The notes beneath the pieces were generated by a model. The model was not told the origin of the DNA and made no database searches. It saw nothing but the letters and a program-made list of their open reading frames with translations. This document shows positions 33,744 to 42,617 of a DNA stretch of 64,000 bases, in pieces; the first letter of the stretch is position 1; each line of letters starts with the position of its first letter. Position numbers and translations under genes: made by a program. Source of the stretch: Planctomycetota bacterium (GTDB lineage: Bacteria > Planctomycetota > Phycisphaerae > Phycisphaerales > SM1A02); NCBI GenBank assembly GCA_009926625.1, contig RFON01000013.1:1-64000 (forward strand), in the 5' to 3' direction.

Positions 33744-33901
33744 ACTCCGCCCAACCTGTGCGAATCCTCGGATAGGAAATCCGCAGTTCGACCGCTCCGA
33801 TGGTCGATGACCACCAACGCCGCGTGACATGCACGGCGTCGCGGTCAACGATGCGTTGGAGTCGAAGCCGCTGCAGTCGGTACGTCAGGGAGATTTGCAC
33901 C

Positions 33902-34282
33902 ATGAGCCTGAACAGCGCTGGACCGCGACGGGAAGTGCTTCCAGAAACACGCCAGTCCACGACACACAAGTTCTCGATCCAGACCTACGAGGGCTACCTC
34001 ACGATCGGACTGTTCCCGGATGGTCGACCAGGCGAGATCTTCATCAAGATGAGCAAGGAGGGTTCCACGCTCTCTGGTCTCATTCAGGGATTCTGCCGCG
34101 CGTTCAGCCTGTCGCTGCAGCACGGGCTGCCGCTGCGCGACGCGATCGAGCGCTTCCGCGGCATGCGCTTTGAGCCACACGGCAACACGAGCAATCCTGA
34201 CATCCCCGAGTGCGCAAGCATTCTGGACTATGTCGCTCGCTACCTCGAGTTGCACTACATCGAACGCCGCCGCGCGGCTTGA
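33902..34282 (+). CDS. Stand-alone TSCPD-domain protein (class II ribonucleotide reductase C-terminal type)
   Basis: A 126-residue protein. The body THKFSIQTYEGYLTIGLFPDGRPGEIFIKMSKEGSTLSGL (quoted in parts) and FEPHGNTSNPDIPECASILDYVARYL matches the C-terminal TSCPD domain of B12-dependent ribonucleotide reductases. There is no catalytic barrel in this gene and none in the window. In split class II enzymes a comparable domain is a separate subunit. It may assist a reductase encoded elsewhere. The CxxC redox pair of the reductase tail is missing. The start has a GGGAG box. Its 3' end overlaps mfd tail to tail by 28 bases. Confidence 0.8.
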   Translation: MSLNSAGPRREVLPETRQSTTHKFSIQTYEGYLTIGLFPDGRPGEIFIKMSKEGSTLSGLIQGFCRAFSLSLQHGLPLRDAIERFRGMRFEPHGNTSNPDIPECASILDYVARYLELHYIERRRAA

Positions 34283-37200
34283 GACGAATCGGCCGGTCCG
34301 CGCAACCGCTTCAGCAACTCCCGAAGCAGTGCGCGCGGCTGCGGCATCTCGTCGGGTCGCCAGTACACATCCGTCAAACCCCCATCGTCGGCGCTGCCCA
34401 CGACCCGCACGGAACCGTGCGTCCTCCGAAGCAGGTCCTGCACGCTTGTGGGCTCCTGCGCACGGAAGATGAGATCGCCCTCGCGGCGAAGCAGCGCCCG
34501 AACGCCGAGCATCGTCAGCCGGAGCCGCACCTCTGTCAGCAGGAAGAGGTCCTTCACCTCCTCGGGCGGATCGCCGTACGCGCTGTGCAGATCCGCGATG
34601 GACTTCGCCAACTCCTCGGGGCTCTCTGCATCGGTCAGCCGTCGGTGTCCCTCGAGCCGCCGGCGGTCACTGGGGATGTATGAACGCGGCAGCGATCCGC
34701 GCAGACCGACATCGACCATCGTGTCGATCGCGATCACCGTCGGCTCCGCACGCAGGACGCGCACCTCGTGATCAAGCAGCCGGCAATACATCTCGTAACC
34801 GACCGATGTGATGTGACCACTCTGCTCGCGTCCGAGCAGGTTGCCCGCACCGCGCAGTTCGAGGTCCCGCACTGCGATCTTGAATCCGGCGCCGAGCATC
34901 GAGCAGTCCTCGAGCGCTCGCAGTCGCTTCATCGCTTCCGCAGTGACGGTGCGTTCCTGCGGCAGCAGCAGGTAGCAGTACGCGCGGTGGTTGGAACGCC
35001 CCACGCGCCCGCGCAGTTGGTGCAGTTCGGACAGTCCGAAGCGGTGCGCGTCATCGATGATCATCGTGTTGGCGCTGGGGATGTCGATGCCGCTTTCGAT
35101 GATGGTGGTCGAGACGAGGATGTCCGCCTCATGTCGCATGAAGCGGCGCATGACATCCTCGAGCTCGCCGTCGCTCATCTGCCCATGCCCGACCACGATG
35201 CGCGCTTGGGGCGCCAGTCGGCGCACATCATCTGCAGCCGAGAGAATGTCATGCACGCGGTTGTGGACCCAGAACACCTGCCCATCGCGCGCCAGTTCGC
35301 GCGACAGTGCACTTGCGAGGCGTTCGCGCTGATAGGGCATCACCTCGGTCACGATCGCGCGCCGATCTGGGGGTGGCGTCGTCAGGCTTGAGATGTCGCG
35401 AAGGCCGAGCATTGCCATGTGCAGCGTGCGCGGGATCGGCGTGGCGGTCAGCGTCAGCACATCGGCGGTCAGGCGGAACTCGAACAGCCGCTGCTTGTGT
35501 TCGACGCCGAACCTTTGCTCCTCGTCGATGATGACGAGCCCGAGTTCGCGAAAGCGCACATCCGCCGAGAGAAGGCGATGCGTTCCAATCACGATGTCCA
35601 CCTGCCCGTTCCCGAGCCGCTCCAGAATGTCGCGTACCTCGGCGTCGGTCCGGAAGCGGCTCACCGACTCGATGACGAAGGGGAACGCACCCATTCGACT
35701 TCGGAAGGTGCGCTCGTGCTGCTCCGCCAGCACGGTGGTCGGCACAAGCAGTGCCACTTGCCGTCCCGCCTGCGCACACTTGAACGCTGCTCGCAGGGCG
35801 ACCTCCGTCTTGCCGAATCCGACATCGCCGCACACCAGTCGATCCATCGGTCGGGTTGCTTCCATGTCACGCTTCACGGCAGCGATCGCCGTCACTTGAT
35901 CTTCGGTCTCGGTGAACGGGAAGGAGCCTTCGAACTCCACCTGCCACTGCGAGTCTGTTGGACATGAAACGCCCACCGTCGAATTGCGCACCGCCTGCAC
36001 GCGCAGCAGCTCCCCCGCCAAGTCACGCACGGCCTCGGTGACTTCTTCCTTCTGGCGCTTCCAACGCTTGCTGCCAAGTCCGCTCAGTTTCGGCCGCGCA
36101 ACGCCTGCACCGATATAGCGCTGCACGAGCGCGACCTTGCTGGCCGGCACATGCAGGATCGTGTTGCCGTCGAACTCGAGTTTGAGGTGCTCCTCATCCG
36201 CCGCGTCACCCGAGGCGGAGGGCATCCGAACAAGCCCGTGATAGAGCGCGATGCCATGATCACGGTGCACCACGGCGTCGCCCGGACCGAAGCTGAGGAA
36301 CGCCTCGCGCGAGCGCCCGCCGAGCGCCGCGGAAGGTGGCTTTCGGCTTCGCGTTCCAAATCGGTGCAGTAGTTCATGCCACGGCACGAGTGCAAGCGAG
36401 CGCGCGCCATCCTGCCAGATGAACCCGCGGTGAAGATGGCGCTGTTCAATCCGCAGCGCATCTCCGCGCTCGGTGAAGAGTTCGCGCGCGCGCTGGACAT
36501 CGCCTGACGTCTCGCACATCACCACGACATCCGCGTGCTCCGTGAGCGACTGCGCCTGCGCGATCGCCTCGGGCAGCGGCTCGGCAAACATCGGGAGCGG
36601 TGCAGCCGGCACATCGATCCGCGCTCGGGCATCCACCGACTGCACGCTCACGCCGGCTTCGATGGTGGCGTGGCAGTTCTTCACGAGTGCGCGCAAGGAA
36701 TCGGACCAGGGGAAGACACCCGCTCCGTCGGTCACACGGTCGAGGTATGCGCGCGATTGTTCGGCGATCTCCGCTGTCTCGGCGAGCATCAGGACCGTGC
36801 CGTGCGGCAGGCGCGGCGCAACCGACTCCAGCACTTTCGGATCGAACATCCCGTGAACGCACAGCAGGTCGACTACGTCGAGCCGTCGATCCGTTGCCTG
36901 CGTCGCAGGATCCACCTCGAACAGTCCTTCGAGCTCATCGCCGAAGAAGTCCATTCGAACTGGTGCAAGCGCGCCGGCGGGAAAGACATCGATCACGCCG
37001 CCGCGCACAGCGAACGATGCCGGTTGCTCGACGCTCGGGAGTCGGTCATAGCCAGCGCGCGCGAGCCAATCGATGAGCGCTTCCCGCGGTTGCGGCGTCC
37101 CCATTCGAACGGTGCGCATCATCGCGTCCATCGATGACTCCGCCGCCACCCCCTGCATCAGGGCGGGGACGGGTGCAACGATGACATGCGGCGCGGACTC

Positions 37201-37578
37201 GGTGGATCGCTTGCCTGAAGAATGTGCAGCGTCCGCCGCGTCGACTGCGCGCAACACGCGCATCCGCTGCGCTTGAAGCTCCGCGGCTTCCTGCCCATCA
37301 GGCGCCCCCTCGAGTGCAGGGAACAGCAGCACGGGAACGCCGAGCGACTCCAGTTCCGCCGCCGCCTCATCCGCCTCATCGCGGTGTGCTGTGACGAGCA
37401 GAAGCGAACGGTGTGCGGCGAGGCTCACCGCACCTGCAAGAACGGTCGAACTTGATCCAGCGGCCCCGTGGACCGCAATCGGGATCGTGCCGCGCGGCAT
37501 CTCGATGCGCTCCACGATCTGCGCAACGGTCGTCGACGACACGATGCGCGTGAACCAGCGAGGGCGCTCTGCGTTCAC
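34255..37578 (-). CDS. mfd: Transcription-repair coupling factor
   Basis: About 1107 residues. The UvrB-like N-terminal region (including FPAGALAPVRMDFFGDELE), the RNA-polymerase interaction domain (FGPGDAVVHRDHGIALYHGL) and the RecG-like translocase with Walker A CGDVGFGKTEVALRAAF, VIIDEEQRFGVEHKQ, LTATPIPRTLHMAMLG and GRVGRSNHRAYCYLL are all present, with a C-terminal TRCF domain. Mfd removes stalled RNA polymerase and recruits UvrA. The GTG at 37578 overlaps the comEA-like stop (GTGA); an in-frame GTG at 37596 is an alternative. It is the last gene of the operon with the comEA-like and glycoside-hydrolase-like genes. Confidence 0.95.
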   Translation of the reverse strand: MNAERPRWFTRIVSSTTVAQIVERIEMPRGTIPIAVHGAAGSSSTVLAGAVSLAAHRSLLLVTAHRDEADEAAAELESLGVPVLLFPALEGAPDGQEAAELQAQRMRVLRAVDAADAAHSSGKRSTESAPHVIVAPVPALMQGVAAESSMDAMMRTVRMGTPQPREALIDWLARAGYDRLPSVEQPASFAVRGGVIDVFPAGALAPVRMDFFGDELEGLFEVDPATQATDRRLDVVDLLCVHGMFDPKVLESVAPRLPHGTVLMLAETAEIAEQSRAYLDRVTDGAGVFPWSDSLRALVKNCHATIEAGVSVQSVDARARIDVPAAPLPMFAEPLPEAIAQAQSLTEHADVVVMCETSGDVQRARELFTERGDALRIEQRHLHRGFIWQDGARSLALVPWHELLHRFGTRSRKPPSAALGGRSREAFLSFGPGDAVVHRDHGIALYHGLVRMPSASGDAADEEHLKLEFDGNTILHVPASKVALVQRYIGAGVARPKLSGLGSKRWKRQKEEVTEAVRDLAGELLRVQAVRNSTVGVSCPTDSQWQVEFEGSFPFTETEDQVTAIAAVKRDMEATRPMDRLVCGDVGFGKTEVALRAAFKCAQAGRQVALLVPTTVLAEQHERTFRSRMGAFPFVIESVSRFRTDAEVRDILERLGNGQVDIVIGTHRLLSADVRFRELGLVIIDEEQRFGVEHKQRLFEFRLTADVLTLTATPIPRTLHMAMLGLRDISSLTTPPPDRRAIVTEVMPYQRERLASALSRELARDGQVFWVHNRVHDILSAADDVRRLAPQARIVVGHGQMSDGELEDVMRRFMRHEADILVSTTIIESGIDIPSANTMIIDDAHRFGLSELHQLRGRVGRSNHRAYCYLLLPQERTVTAEAMKRLRALEDCSMLGAGFKIAVRDLELRGAGNLLGREQSGHITSVGYEMYCRLLDHEVRVLRAEPTVIAIDTMVDVGLRGSLPRSYIPSDRRRLEGHRRLTDAESPEELAKSIADLHSAYGDPPEEVKDLFLLTEVRLRLTMLGVRALLRREGDLIFRAQEPTSVQDLLRRTHGSVRVVGSADDGGLTDVYWRPDEMPQPRALLRELLKRLRGPADSSQAARRRSM

Positions 37579-37937
37579 GGCGCTGACACGCTGCACACGG
37601 CGTGCGGCTCGACGGCGGCGAGCGTGGCTGGACCGATTCCCTTCACGCGCCGCAAGTCAGCGACCCGCGCGAACGGTCCCTGAGCCGCGCGCGAATCAAT
37701 GATGCGCTGCGCCACTGAAGGGCCGACTTCAGGCAGCAGGCACAGTTGCGCTGCATCGGCGGTGTTGATGTCGACACGCGCCTCATGCACGGAAACGAGC
37801 GGGCGAGGGCGTTCCCACAGCACATCCGCTGCGAGCCCCACAACAGTCATCGCCGAAACAACGCCGATCGCATGACGCGCGCGAACACTCGGCCGCACGC
37901 GGCGTTGCTTGGCTTGACGATTTGGACGAGCGTTCAA
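37575..37937 (-). CDS. ComEA-like helix-hairpin-helix protein
   Basis: A 120-residue protein. A basic N-terminus, one membrane helix (GVVSAMTVVGLAADVLW) and two helix-hairpin-helix motifs: DINTADAAQLCLLPEVGPSVAQRII and GPFARVADLRRVKGIGPATL. ComEA proteins anchor in the membrane and bind incoming DNA in competence; many small HhH proteins have no proven role. The start is TTG 37937, overlapping the upstream stop as TTGA; no better in-frame codon exists after that stop. It is coupled to mfd downstream. Confidence 0.8.
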   Translation of the reverse strand: MNARPNRQAKQRRVRPSVRARHAIGVVSAMTVVGLAADVLWERPRPLVSVHEARVDINTADAAQLCLLPEVGPSVAQRIIDSRAAQGPFARVADLRRVKGIGPATLAAVEPHAVCSVSAP

Positions 37938-39461
37938 GCGTGATCCCCCCCGCTCGCCGATGCCTGCGACCTGACCTGCTGCGTCGATGTGGCGGTCCAG
38001 TCCCCGAGCGGCTTGGCGAGGCGGCGGCGCGCCTTCACCAGCGCCTCGAACGCGGGCTTCGGCATGCCATCGCCCGTAGTCAGTCCGCAGGTCACGCCAC
38101 GCGATGCATCGTCCGCGAGCGTGTTCCACAGGACCGTTCCGACATGCCCCTTGCTGAGTGCGACCTGAAACATCTGCAGCGCCCAAATCGACTGCGACTT
38201 GGCGGACCAGGGCGCGCGCCAGTAGCCGGCCTTCGGATCCGTCGGTCCGCTCGGCACATCGATCGACACGAAGAGCGTCTTGCGGATCGAGCGCAGTGCA
38301 TCGAGCGCTGCGCTCACTTCGAGCAGGTCGCGCGTGAGGTGGTCTGCGCCTGCTTGTCCCATGCAGAACTTCACGAGAACGCAATCAATGCCGACTCCCT
38401 CGGTACCGAGCGTGTCGACCAACGTTGTCGGCGTAACGGCGCGCGACAGCGATCCAACTGCCTCGGCGAAGGGGCGGGGAATCTCCAGCATGATGGGCAC
38501 CTCGCGGCGCGACTTGCGAAGTCCAACGGCGATGCGCCGCGTGACCTCGACCATCTGCTCCAACTTCAGCGGCCACCATGCGCAGTCGTTGATGCCCGCT
38601 GCCACATTCCACATGCCTGTCCGCGCGCCGACCAGGTCGCCGACGGCCTCGGCGTAGCGCCAGACCGCATTACGCAGCGCATCAAAGTCGCCGCAGCGCG
38701 CGCGAAGCCATTCAGGCAGCGCGTGTTCGCGCAGGTCAAGCAGCGGACCAGCCACCACGACCTTGCCTTGCGATGCCGCCCATTCGAGCCAAGGCTCGAC
38801 GGACGAGAAGTCAAAGCGCCCCTCGGTCCGCTCGATCACGCTCCAGTCGAGCGGGACCTGAAGCAAGTCGAACGCCGTCGCAGCCGATGCAATCGCCCGC
38901 TCGCCCGCTCGACCTGTGACGCGCGCCCCAAGGGTGACCCGACCCGCTGGGCGCGGTGGCGGCGACGAACGGCTGGAAGGCGTGGCACACACCGTCACCC
39001 GCGCCGTACACGACCAGCGGCCGGCCCTTGACCAGCGCCAGCGCTGCCTTGCGATCCGCCTCTGCGCCATCGGCACTCGTCATCGACGCGGTGAAGTCGC
39101 TGCGCGCGTCGTTCCACTGTGCGATGGCAGCCGCGCACCCCGGATGATCCCACACCTGCCACTCCTCGCACTTCGCAATGAAGAGTTTGATGCGATGGCG
39201 CGCCAACTCTTGCAAGAGCGCATAACGCTCGTGCCGCTGCTGCAGCAAGCAGGTGGACAGCGCCAGTCGACCCATCGAGCGTGTTTCGCATTCGACGTTC
39301 ACGGCCAACGCGACATCGAGTTCGCTGGCGCAGTCGAGCTTGCCAGGGCGCAGCGTGAGTTCGCCGGCAACAGACAGGTCATTGGCCCCGAGCACATAGC
39401 CATGGCTCGCGTCGACCCGCACGGGCGGCTCGTCCATCGTCTCGAACGCAAAGCGCAGCAT
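37934..39461 (-). CDS. Glycoside hydrolase 10-like protein, frameshifted
   Basis: Two adjacent frames make one protein. The first (39461 to about 38945) starts MLRFAFETMDEP and contains ELTLRPGKLDCASELDVALAV and ALLQELARHRIKLFIAKCEEWQ, an N-terminal domain I associate with planctomycete proteins annotated as xylanase-like. The second (about 38945 to 37934) has the TIM-barrel part (FDLLQVPLDWSVIERTEGRFDF, GMWNVAAGINDCAWWPL, VGIDCVLVKF). Moving between them needs one base skipped near GGGTCGGGTC (38933-38948). This is a real mutation, an assembly error or, less likely, programmed shifting. The barrel acid in the usual GH10 position (WNVxNE) reads NVAAGIND, so activity is doubtful. Confidence 0.7.
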
Positions 39462-39542
39462 CGGCGAAGGCGAGTGTAGCGGTCTGCTTGCACAGAACTC
39501 TGCAGTTGCCGCTTCGGCACACGCGCGTTCGACCTCCGTTCC

Positions 39543-39548
39543 TACACT
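39543..39548 (+). promoter_or_regulatory. -10 box of purC
   Basis: TACACT ends 8 bases before the purC ATG. A minus-strand TACACT (39478-39473) serves the divergent glycoside-hydrolase-like gene. Confidence 0.5.
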
Positions 39549-39556
39549 GCCGCGCC

Positions 39557-40528
39557 ATGCAGACTCCCGCGTGCGACGCGCTGTTCCAGACGCAGCTTGC
39601 CCTGCCTGGACGCCGCGCGGGAAAGGTGCGCGATCTCTACTCGCTTCCTGCTGCGCAGGGCGCTCCACGCATGCTGCTCGTGGCGACCGACCGCATTTCT
39701 GCATTCGATGTGGTGATGCCCACGCCGATCCCCGGCAAGGGTCGGTTGCTGACCACGATTTCGGCAGGATGGTTTGGATTGATTCGCCGCGCGAAACTCG
39801 TCGACGATCATGTCCTCAGCCTTGATGTGCCCACCTGCAGCGGCATCGACCCAGCGCAGCGCGAAGCACTCGAAGGACGCACGATGGTCTGCCGCGCAGC
39901 CCAGGTCGTGCCGATCGAGTGCGTCGCGCGCGGCTATCTCGCAGGCAGCGGATGGAGCGAATACTGCGCGAACCACAGTGTGTGCGGCGTTGCCCTCCCG
40001 CGCGGACTGCGCCAGTGCGAGCGACTACCCGAGCCGATCTTCACGCCTGCGACGAAAGCGGCTGAGGGGCATGACGAGAACATTTCCTTTGAACGTGCCG
40101 CTGCGGCCGTGGGCGAGCAGTTGATGGAACGCCTCCGCGACCTGACGCTGCGCATCTACTCGCTCGCAGCCGAACACGCATTCGCGCGCGGACTCATCCT
40201 GGCAGACACGAAGTTCGAGTTTGGGTTCGAACTCGCAGAAGATGGGCGACCCACGGACCGTCTGCTGCTCGTCGATGAGGTGCTCACACCCGACTCGAGT
40301 CGCTACTGGCCGCTTGACGGTTACGAGGTGGGACGCGATCAACAGAGTTTCGACAAGCAATTCCTCCGCAACTGGCTCCTCGAACTCGTCGCGGCGGGCC
40401 GATGGGGAAAAACACCACCTGGCCCCGAGATTCCAGCGGAAGTCGTCGATGGAACGGCCGCCCGCTACCGCGAAGCCCTCACGCGGCTCTTCGGTGGACG
40501 CTCCTCAGCCGACCTGCTGCGAGGCTGA
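39557..40528 (+). CDS. purC: Phosphoribosylaminoimidazole-succinocarboxamide synthase
   Basis: A 323-residue SAICAR synthetase of the long type. Visible are GRRAGKVRDLYSL, LLVATDRISAFDVVMPTPIPGKG, the signature VVPIECVARGYLAGSGW, FTPATKAAEGHDENISFE and LILADTKFEFGF, and LVDEVLTPDSSRYW. The enzyme joins CAIR and aspartate using ATP in purine synthesis. Motifs are complete. It is convergent with folD, 30 bases apart. The ATG at 39557 is chosen from family alignment and the TACACT box. Confidence 0.96.
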   Translation: MQTPACDALFQTQLALPGRRAGKVRDLYSLPAAQGAPRMLLVATDRISAFDVVMPTPIPGKGRLLTTISAGWFGLIRRAKLVDDHVLSLDVPTCSGIDPAQREALEGRTMVCRAAQVVPIECVARGYLAGSGWSEYCANHSVCGVALPRGLRQCERLPEPIFTPATKAAEGHDENISFERAAAAVGEQLMERLRDLTLRIYSLAAEHAFARGLILADTKFEFGFELAEDGRPTDRLLLVDEVLTPDSSRYWPLDGYEVGRDQQSFDKQFLRNWLLELVAAGRWGKTPPGPEIPAEVVDGTAARYREALTRLFGGRSSADLLRG

Positions 40529-40558
40529 CGCGGCGGAAATCGATCAGCGGACTTGCTG

Positions 40559-41401
40559 TCAACGAAGCGCAGCTTCCGCCACATTTCTCAGCAGCATCGC
40601 CACCGTCATCGGACCGACGCCGCCCGGCACTGGGCTCATCCAGCCGGCGACTGACGCCACATCGGGATGCACATCCCCCACCGTCACTTGTCTCCCATCC
40701 TTCCCGGCAACGCGGTTGATGCCCACATCGACAACGACAGCGCCCGGCTTGATCCATTCGGGAGTGACCAGCGCGGGAACGCCCGCCGCGGCAATCACAA
40801 TGTCCGCCTCGCGCGCGATCTTCGGCAACTCCGTCGTGAATCGGTTCGCACTGATGACCGTTGCCTCCGCGCGCATCAGCAGGACTGCGATGGGCTTCCC
40901 GACGATGTTGCTTGCCCCCACGACGACGCACCGCGCACCGCGCAGCGACGCACCAGTGTGCTCAATCATCTCCAGTACGGCGAGCGCGGTGCATGGAACG
41001 AGGCTTCGCCTTCCGTACACGACATTGCCGATGTTCGCGGGATTCACACCCTCCACATCCTTCTCGGGGGCAATCAGCGACTGAACGCGTTCCGTGTCCA
41101 CACCAGCCGGCAGCGGCAAGTGCAGCATCATCGCGGTGACCGCCTCGTCCGTGTTCATCAGCAGGACTCGGCCTGCGATCTCCTCGTACCCGCTGCCGGC
41201 ACCGAGGCGATGCAGTTGGTATTGGATCCCAGCCTCCTCGCAGGTTCGCACCTGATTTTGCGCGTAGATGGCGGCTGCACCGTCATCACCCACGAGGATC
41301 GCATCGAGCCGCACGGAACGACCGCTTCGCGCGATGCGTTCCCGCAGCGATGAGCGCACCGCGGCACCGAGTTGCTTGCCATCGATGATCCGCGCTCCCA
41401 T
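40559..41401 (-). CDS. folD: FolD-family methylenetetrahydrofolate dehydrogenase with altered cyclohydrolase residues
   Basis: A 280-residue protein with both FolD domains: AILVGDDGAAAIYAQNQVRTCEEAG, LHLPLPAGVDTERV, PEKDVEGVNP and the NADP domain VVVGASNIVGKPIAVLL, with PVPGGVGPMTVAML at the end. FolD normally oxidises methylene-THF and hydrolyses methenyl-THF. Aligned by eye with E. coli FolD at a constant offset of four, Lys54, Gln98 and Asp121 are Gln50, His94 and Glu117. These three residues drive the cyclohydrolase step, so that activity is probably lost or changed. A TACGCT box ends 6 bases before ATG. It is divergent from the thioredoxin-like gene. Confidence 0.92.
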   Translation of the reverse strand: MGARIIDGKQLGAAVRSSLRERIARSGRSVRLDAILVGDDGAAAIYAQNQVRTCEEAGIQYQLHRLGAGSGYEEIAGRVLLMNTDEAVTAMMLHLPLPAGVDTERVQSLIAPEKDVEGVNPANIGNVVYGRRSLVPCTALAVLEMIEHTGASLRGARCVVVGASNIVGKPIAVLLMRAEATVISANRFTTELPKIAREADIVIAAAGVPALVTPEWIKPGAVVVDVGINRVAGKDGRQVTVGDVHPDVASVAGWMSPVPGGVGPMTVAMLLRNVAEAALR

Positions 41402-41468
41402 GCGGGCAGCGTAGCGGTTGCCCGTATGCTCATGCGGAGTCCGGATCCGCCCACTCTCGAGACCAACC

Positions 41469-42596
41469 ATGATCACATCACTCCTCGCGCTGCCGCTGGC
41501 AGGACTGCTGTTCGCCCAAACCGTTCCTGCGACACCCATCACTCCACCGAAGGAGGCAGCAAAGGGTGACGCGAAGGCGTCCCAACCAACCGAGCCCACG
41601 CTCGTGCCTGGCTCACCCGCACCGTTCCCGCAGATCGAGAAGTTCGTCAAGGGCGAAACGGTCTCCTCGTTCAACCCTGGCGGCATCTATGTGATCGAGT
41701 TTTGGGCGACCTGGTGCGGTCCATGCAAGTCGAGCATGCCCCACCTGAGCGAAGTGCAGGAGAAGTATGCGGACAAGGGTGTGCGCATCATCAGCATCAG
41801 CGATGAGAAGATCGACACCGTCACGAAGTTCCTGGAGGACCCCAATTGGGCAGCGAAGACGCGGTACACGCTCTGCGCGGATCCAGATCGATCGGCGCAC
41901 GACCAGTACATGAAGCCCGCGCTGCAGTCGGGCATCCCATGCGCGTTCATCGTGAAGGATGGAACGGTCCAGTGGATTGGGCACCCGATGCAGATGGACC
42001 AGCCGCTTGAGTCCGTGGTGGCCGGCTCTTGGAACATCAATGATGCCAAGGCATCGTTCCTCGGCGCAGCGACGGCAAAGGTGGCGCAGCGGCGGCTCTC
42101 GGCAGCGCTCCGCGATGCCAACAAGAGCGGCGATTTCACGGAATTCCTGACGATGCTCGATGACGCCATCGCCAAGGCGGATCCGGAAACGGCTCGCAGC
42201 ATGCGCCTGCAGAAGTTCCAGCTGCTGCTTGGACCCGTCAACCAGCCCGACAAGGGCTACGAACTCGGTCGCGCGCTCGCCGCAGAGTTCACGCAGACGA
42301 AGGAAGCCATGGGCCTGAACCAGCTTGCGTGGTATGTGCTCGATGCACCGAAGCTCAAGCAGCGCGACCTTCCGTTCGCGCTCGCTACGGCGGAAGCCGC
42401 GGTGACGGCCAGCGGCGGCAAGGACGGCGCGATTCTTGACACGCTCGCGCGCGCGCAGTTCGATTCAGGCAAGGTGTCCGATGCGGTCGCCACGCAGAAG
42501 TTGGCCATCGAGAACACCCCCGCCGGCGACATGCTCACTGAGATGAAGGAAACGCTGACGCGGTACGAGAGCGGCAGCAAACCAGCGTCGAAGTGA
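41469..42596 (+). CDS. Exported TlpA/ResA-like thioredoxin with C-terminal helical region
   Basis: A 375-residue protein with a signal peptide (SLLALPLAGLLFAQ) and a thioredoxin fold (about 40-185). The fold has the redox motif WATWCGPCKSSMPHL and a cis-proline region GIPCAFIVKDG carrying an extra cysteine. The remaining 190 residues are helical, TPR-like (LNQLAWYVLD, ILDTLARAQFDSGKVSDAVATQ). TlpA-type proteins reduce disulfides in the periplasm, often for cytochrome assembly; no cytochrome genes lie nearby. The start ATG 41469 is set by the signal peptide. Confidence 0.87.
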   Translation: MITSLLALPLAGLLFAQTVPATPITPPKEAAKGDAKASQPTEPTLVPGSPAPFPQIEKFVKGETVSSFNPGGIYVIEFWATWCGPCKSSMPHLSEVQEKYADKGVRIISISDEKIDTVTKFLEDPNWAAKTRYTLCADPDRSAHDQYMKPALQSGIPCAFIVKDGTVQWIGHPMQMDQPLESVVAGSWNINDAKASFLGAATAKVAQRRLSAALRDANKSGDFTEFLTMLDDAIAKADPETARSMRLQKFQLLLGPVNQPDKGYELGRALAAEFTQTKEAMGLNQLAWYVLDAPKLKQRDLPFALATAEAAVTASGGKDGAILDTLARAQFDSGKVSDAVATQKLAIENTPAGDMLTEMKETLTRYESGSKPASK

Positions 42597-42617
42597 TTCG
42601 CCAACATCACCGCAGCG

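Noticed and set aside
38933-38948. Programmed +1 frameshift in the glycoside-hydrolase-like gene
   Set aside because: No slow codon or internal Shine-Dalgarno arrangement typical of +1 sites was seen; mutation or assembly error is simpler.
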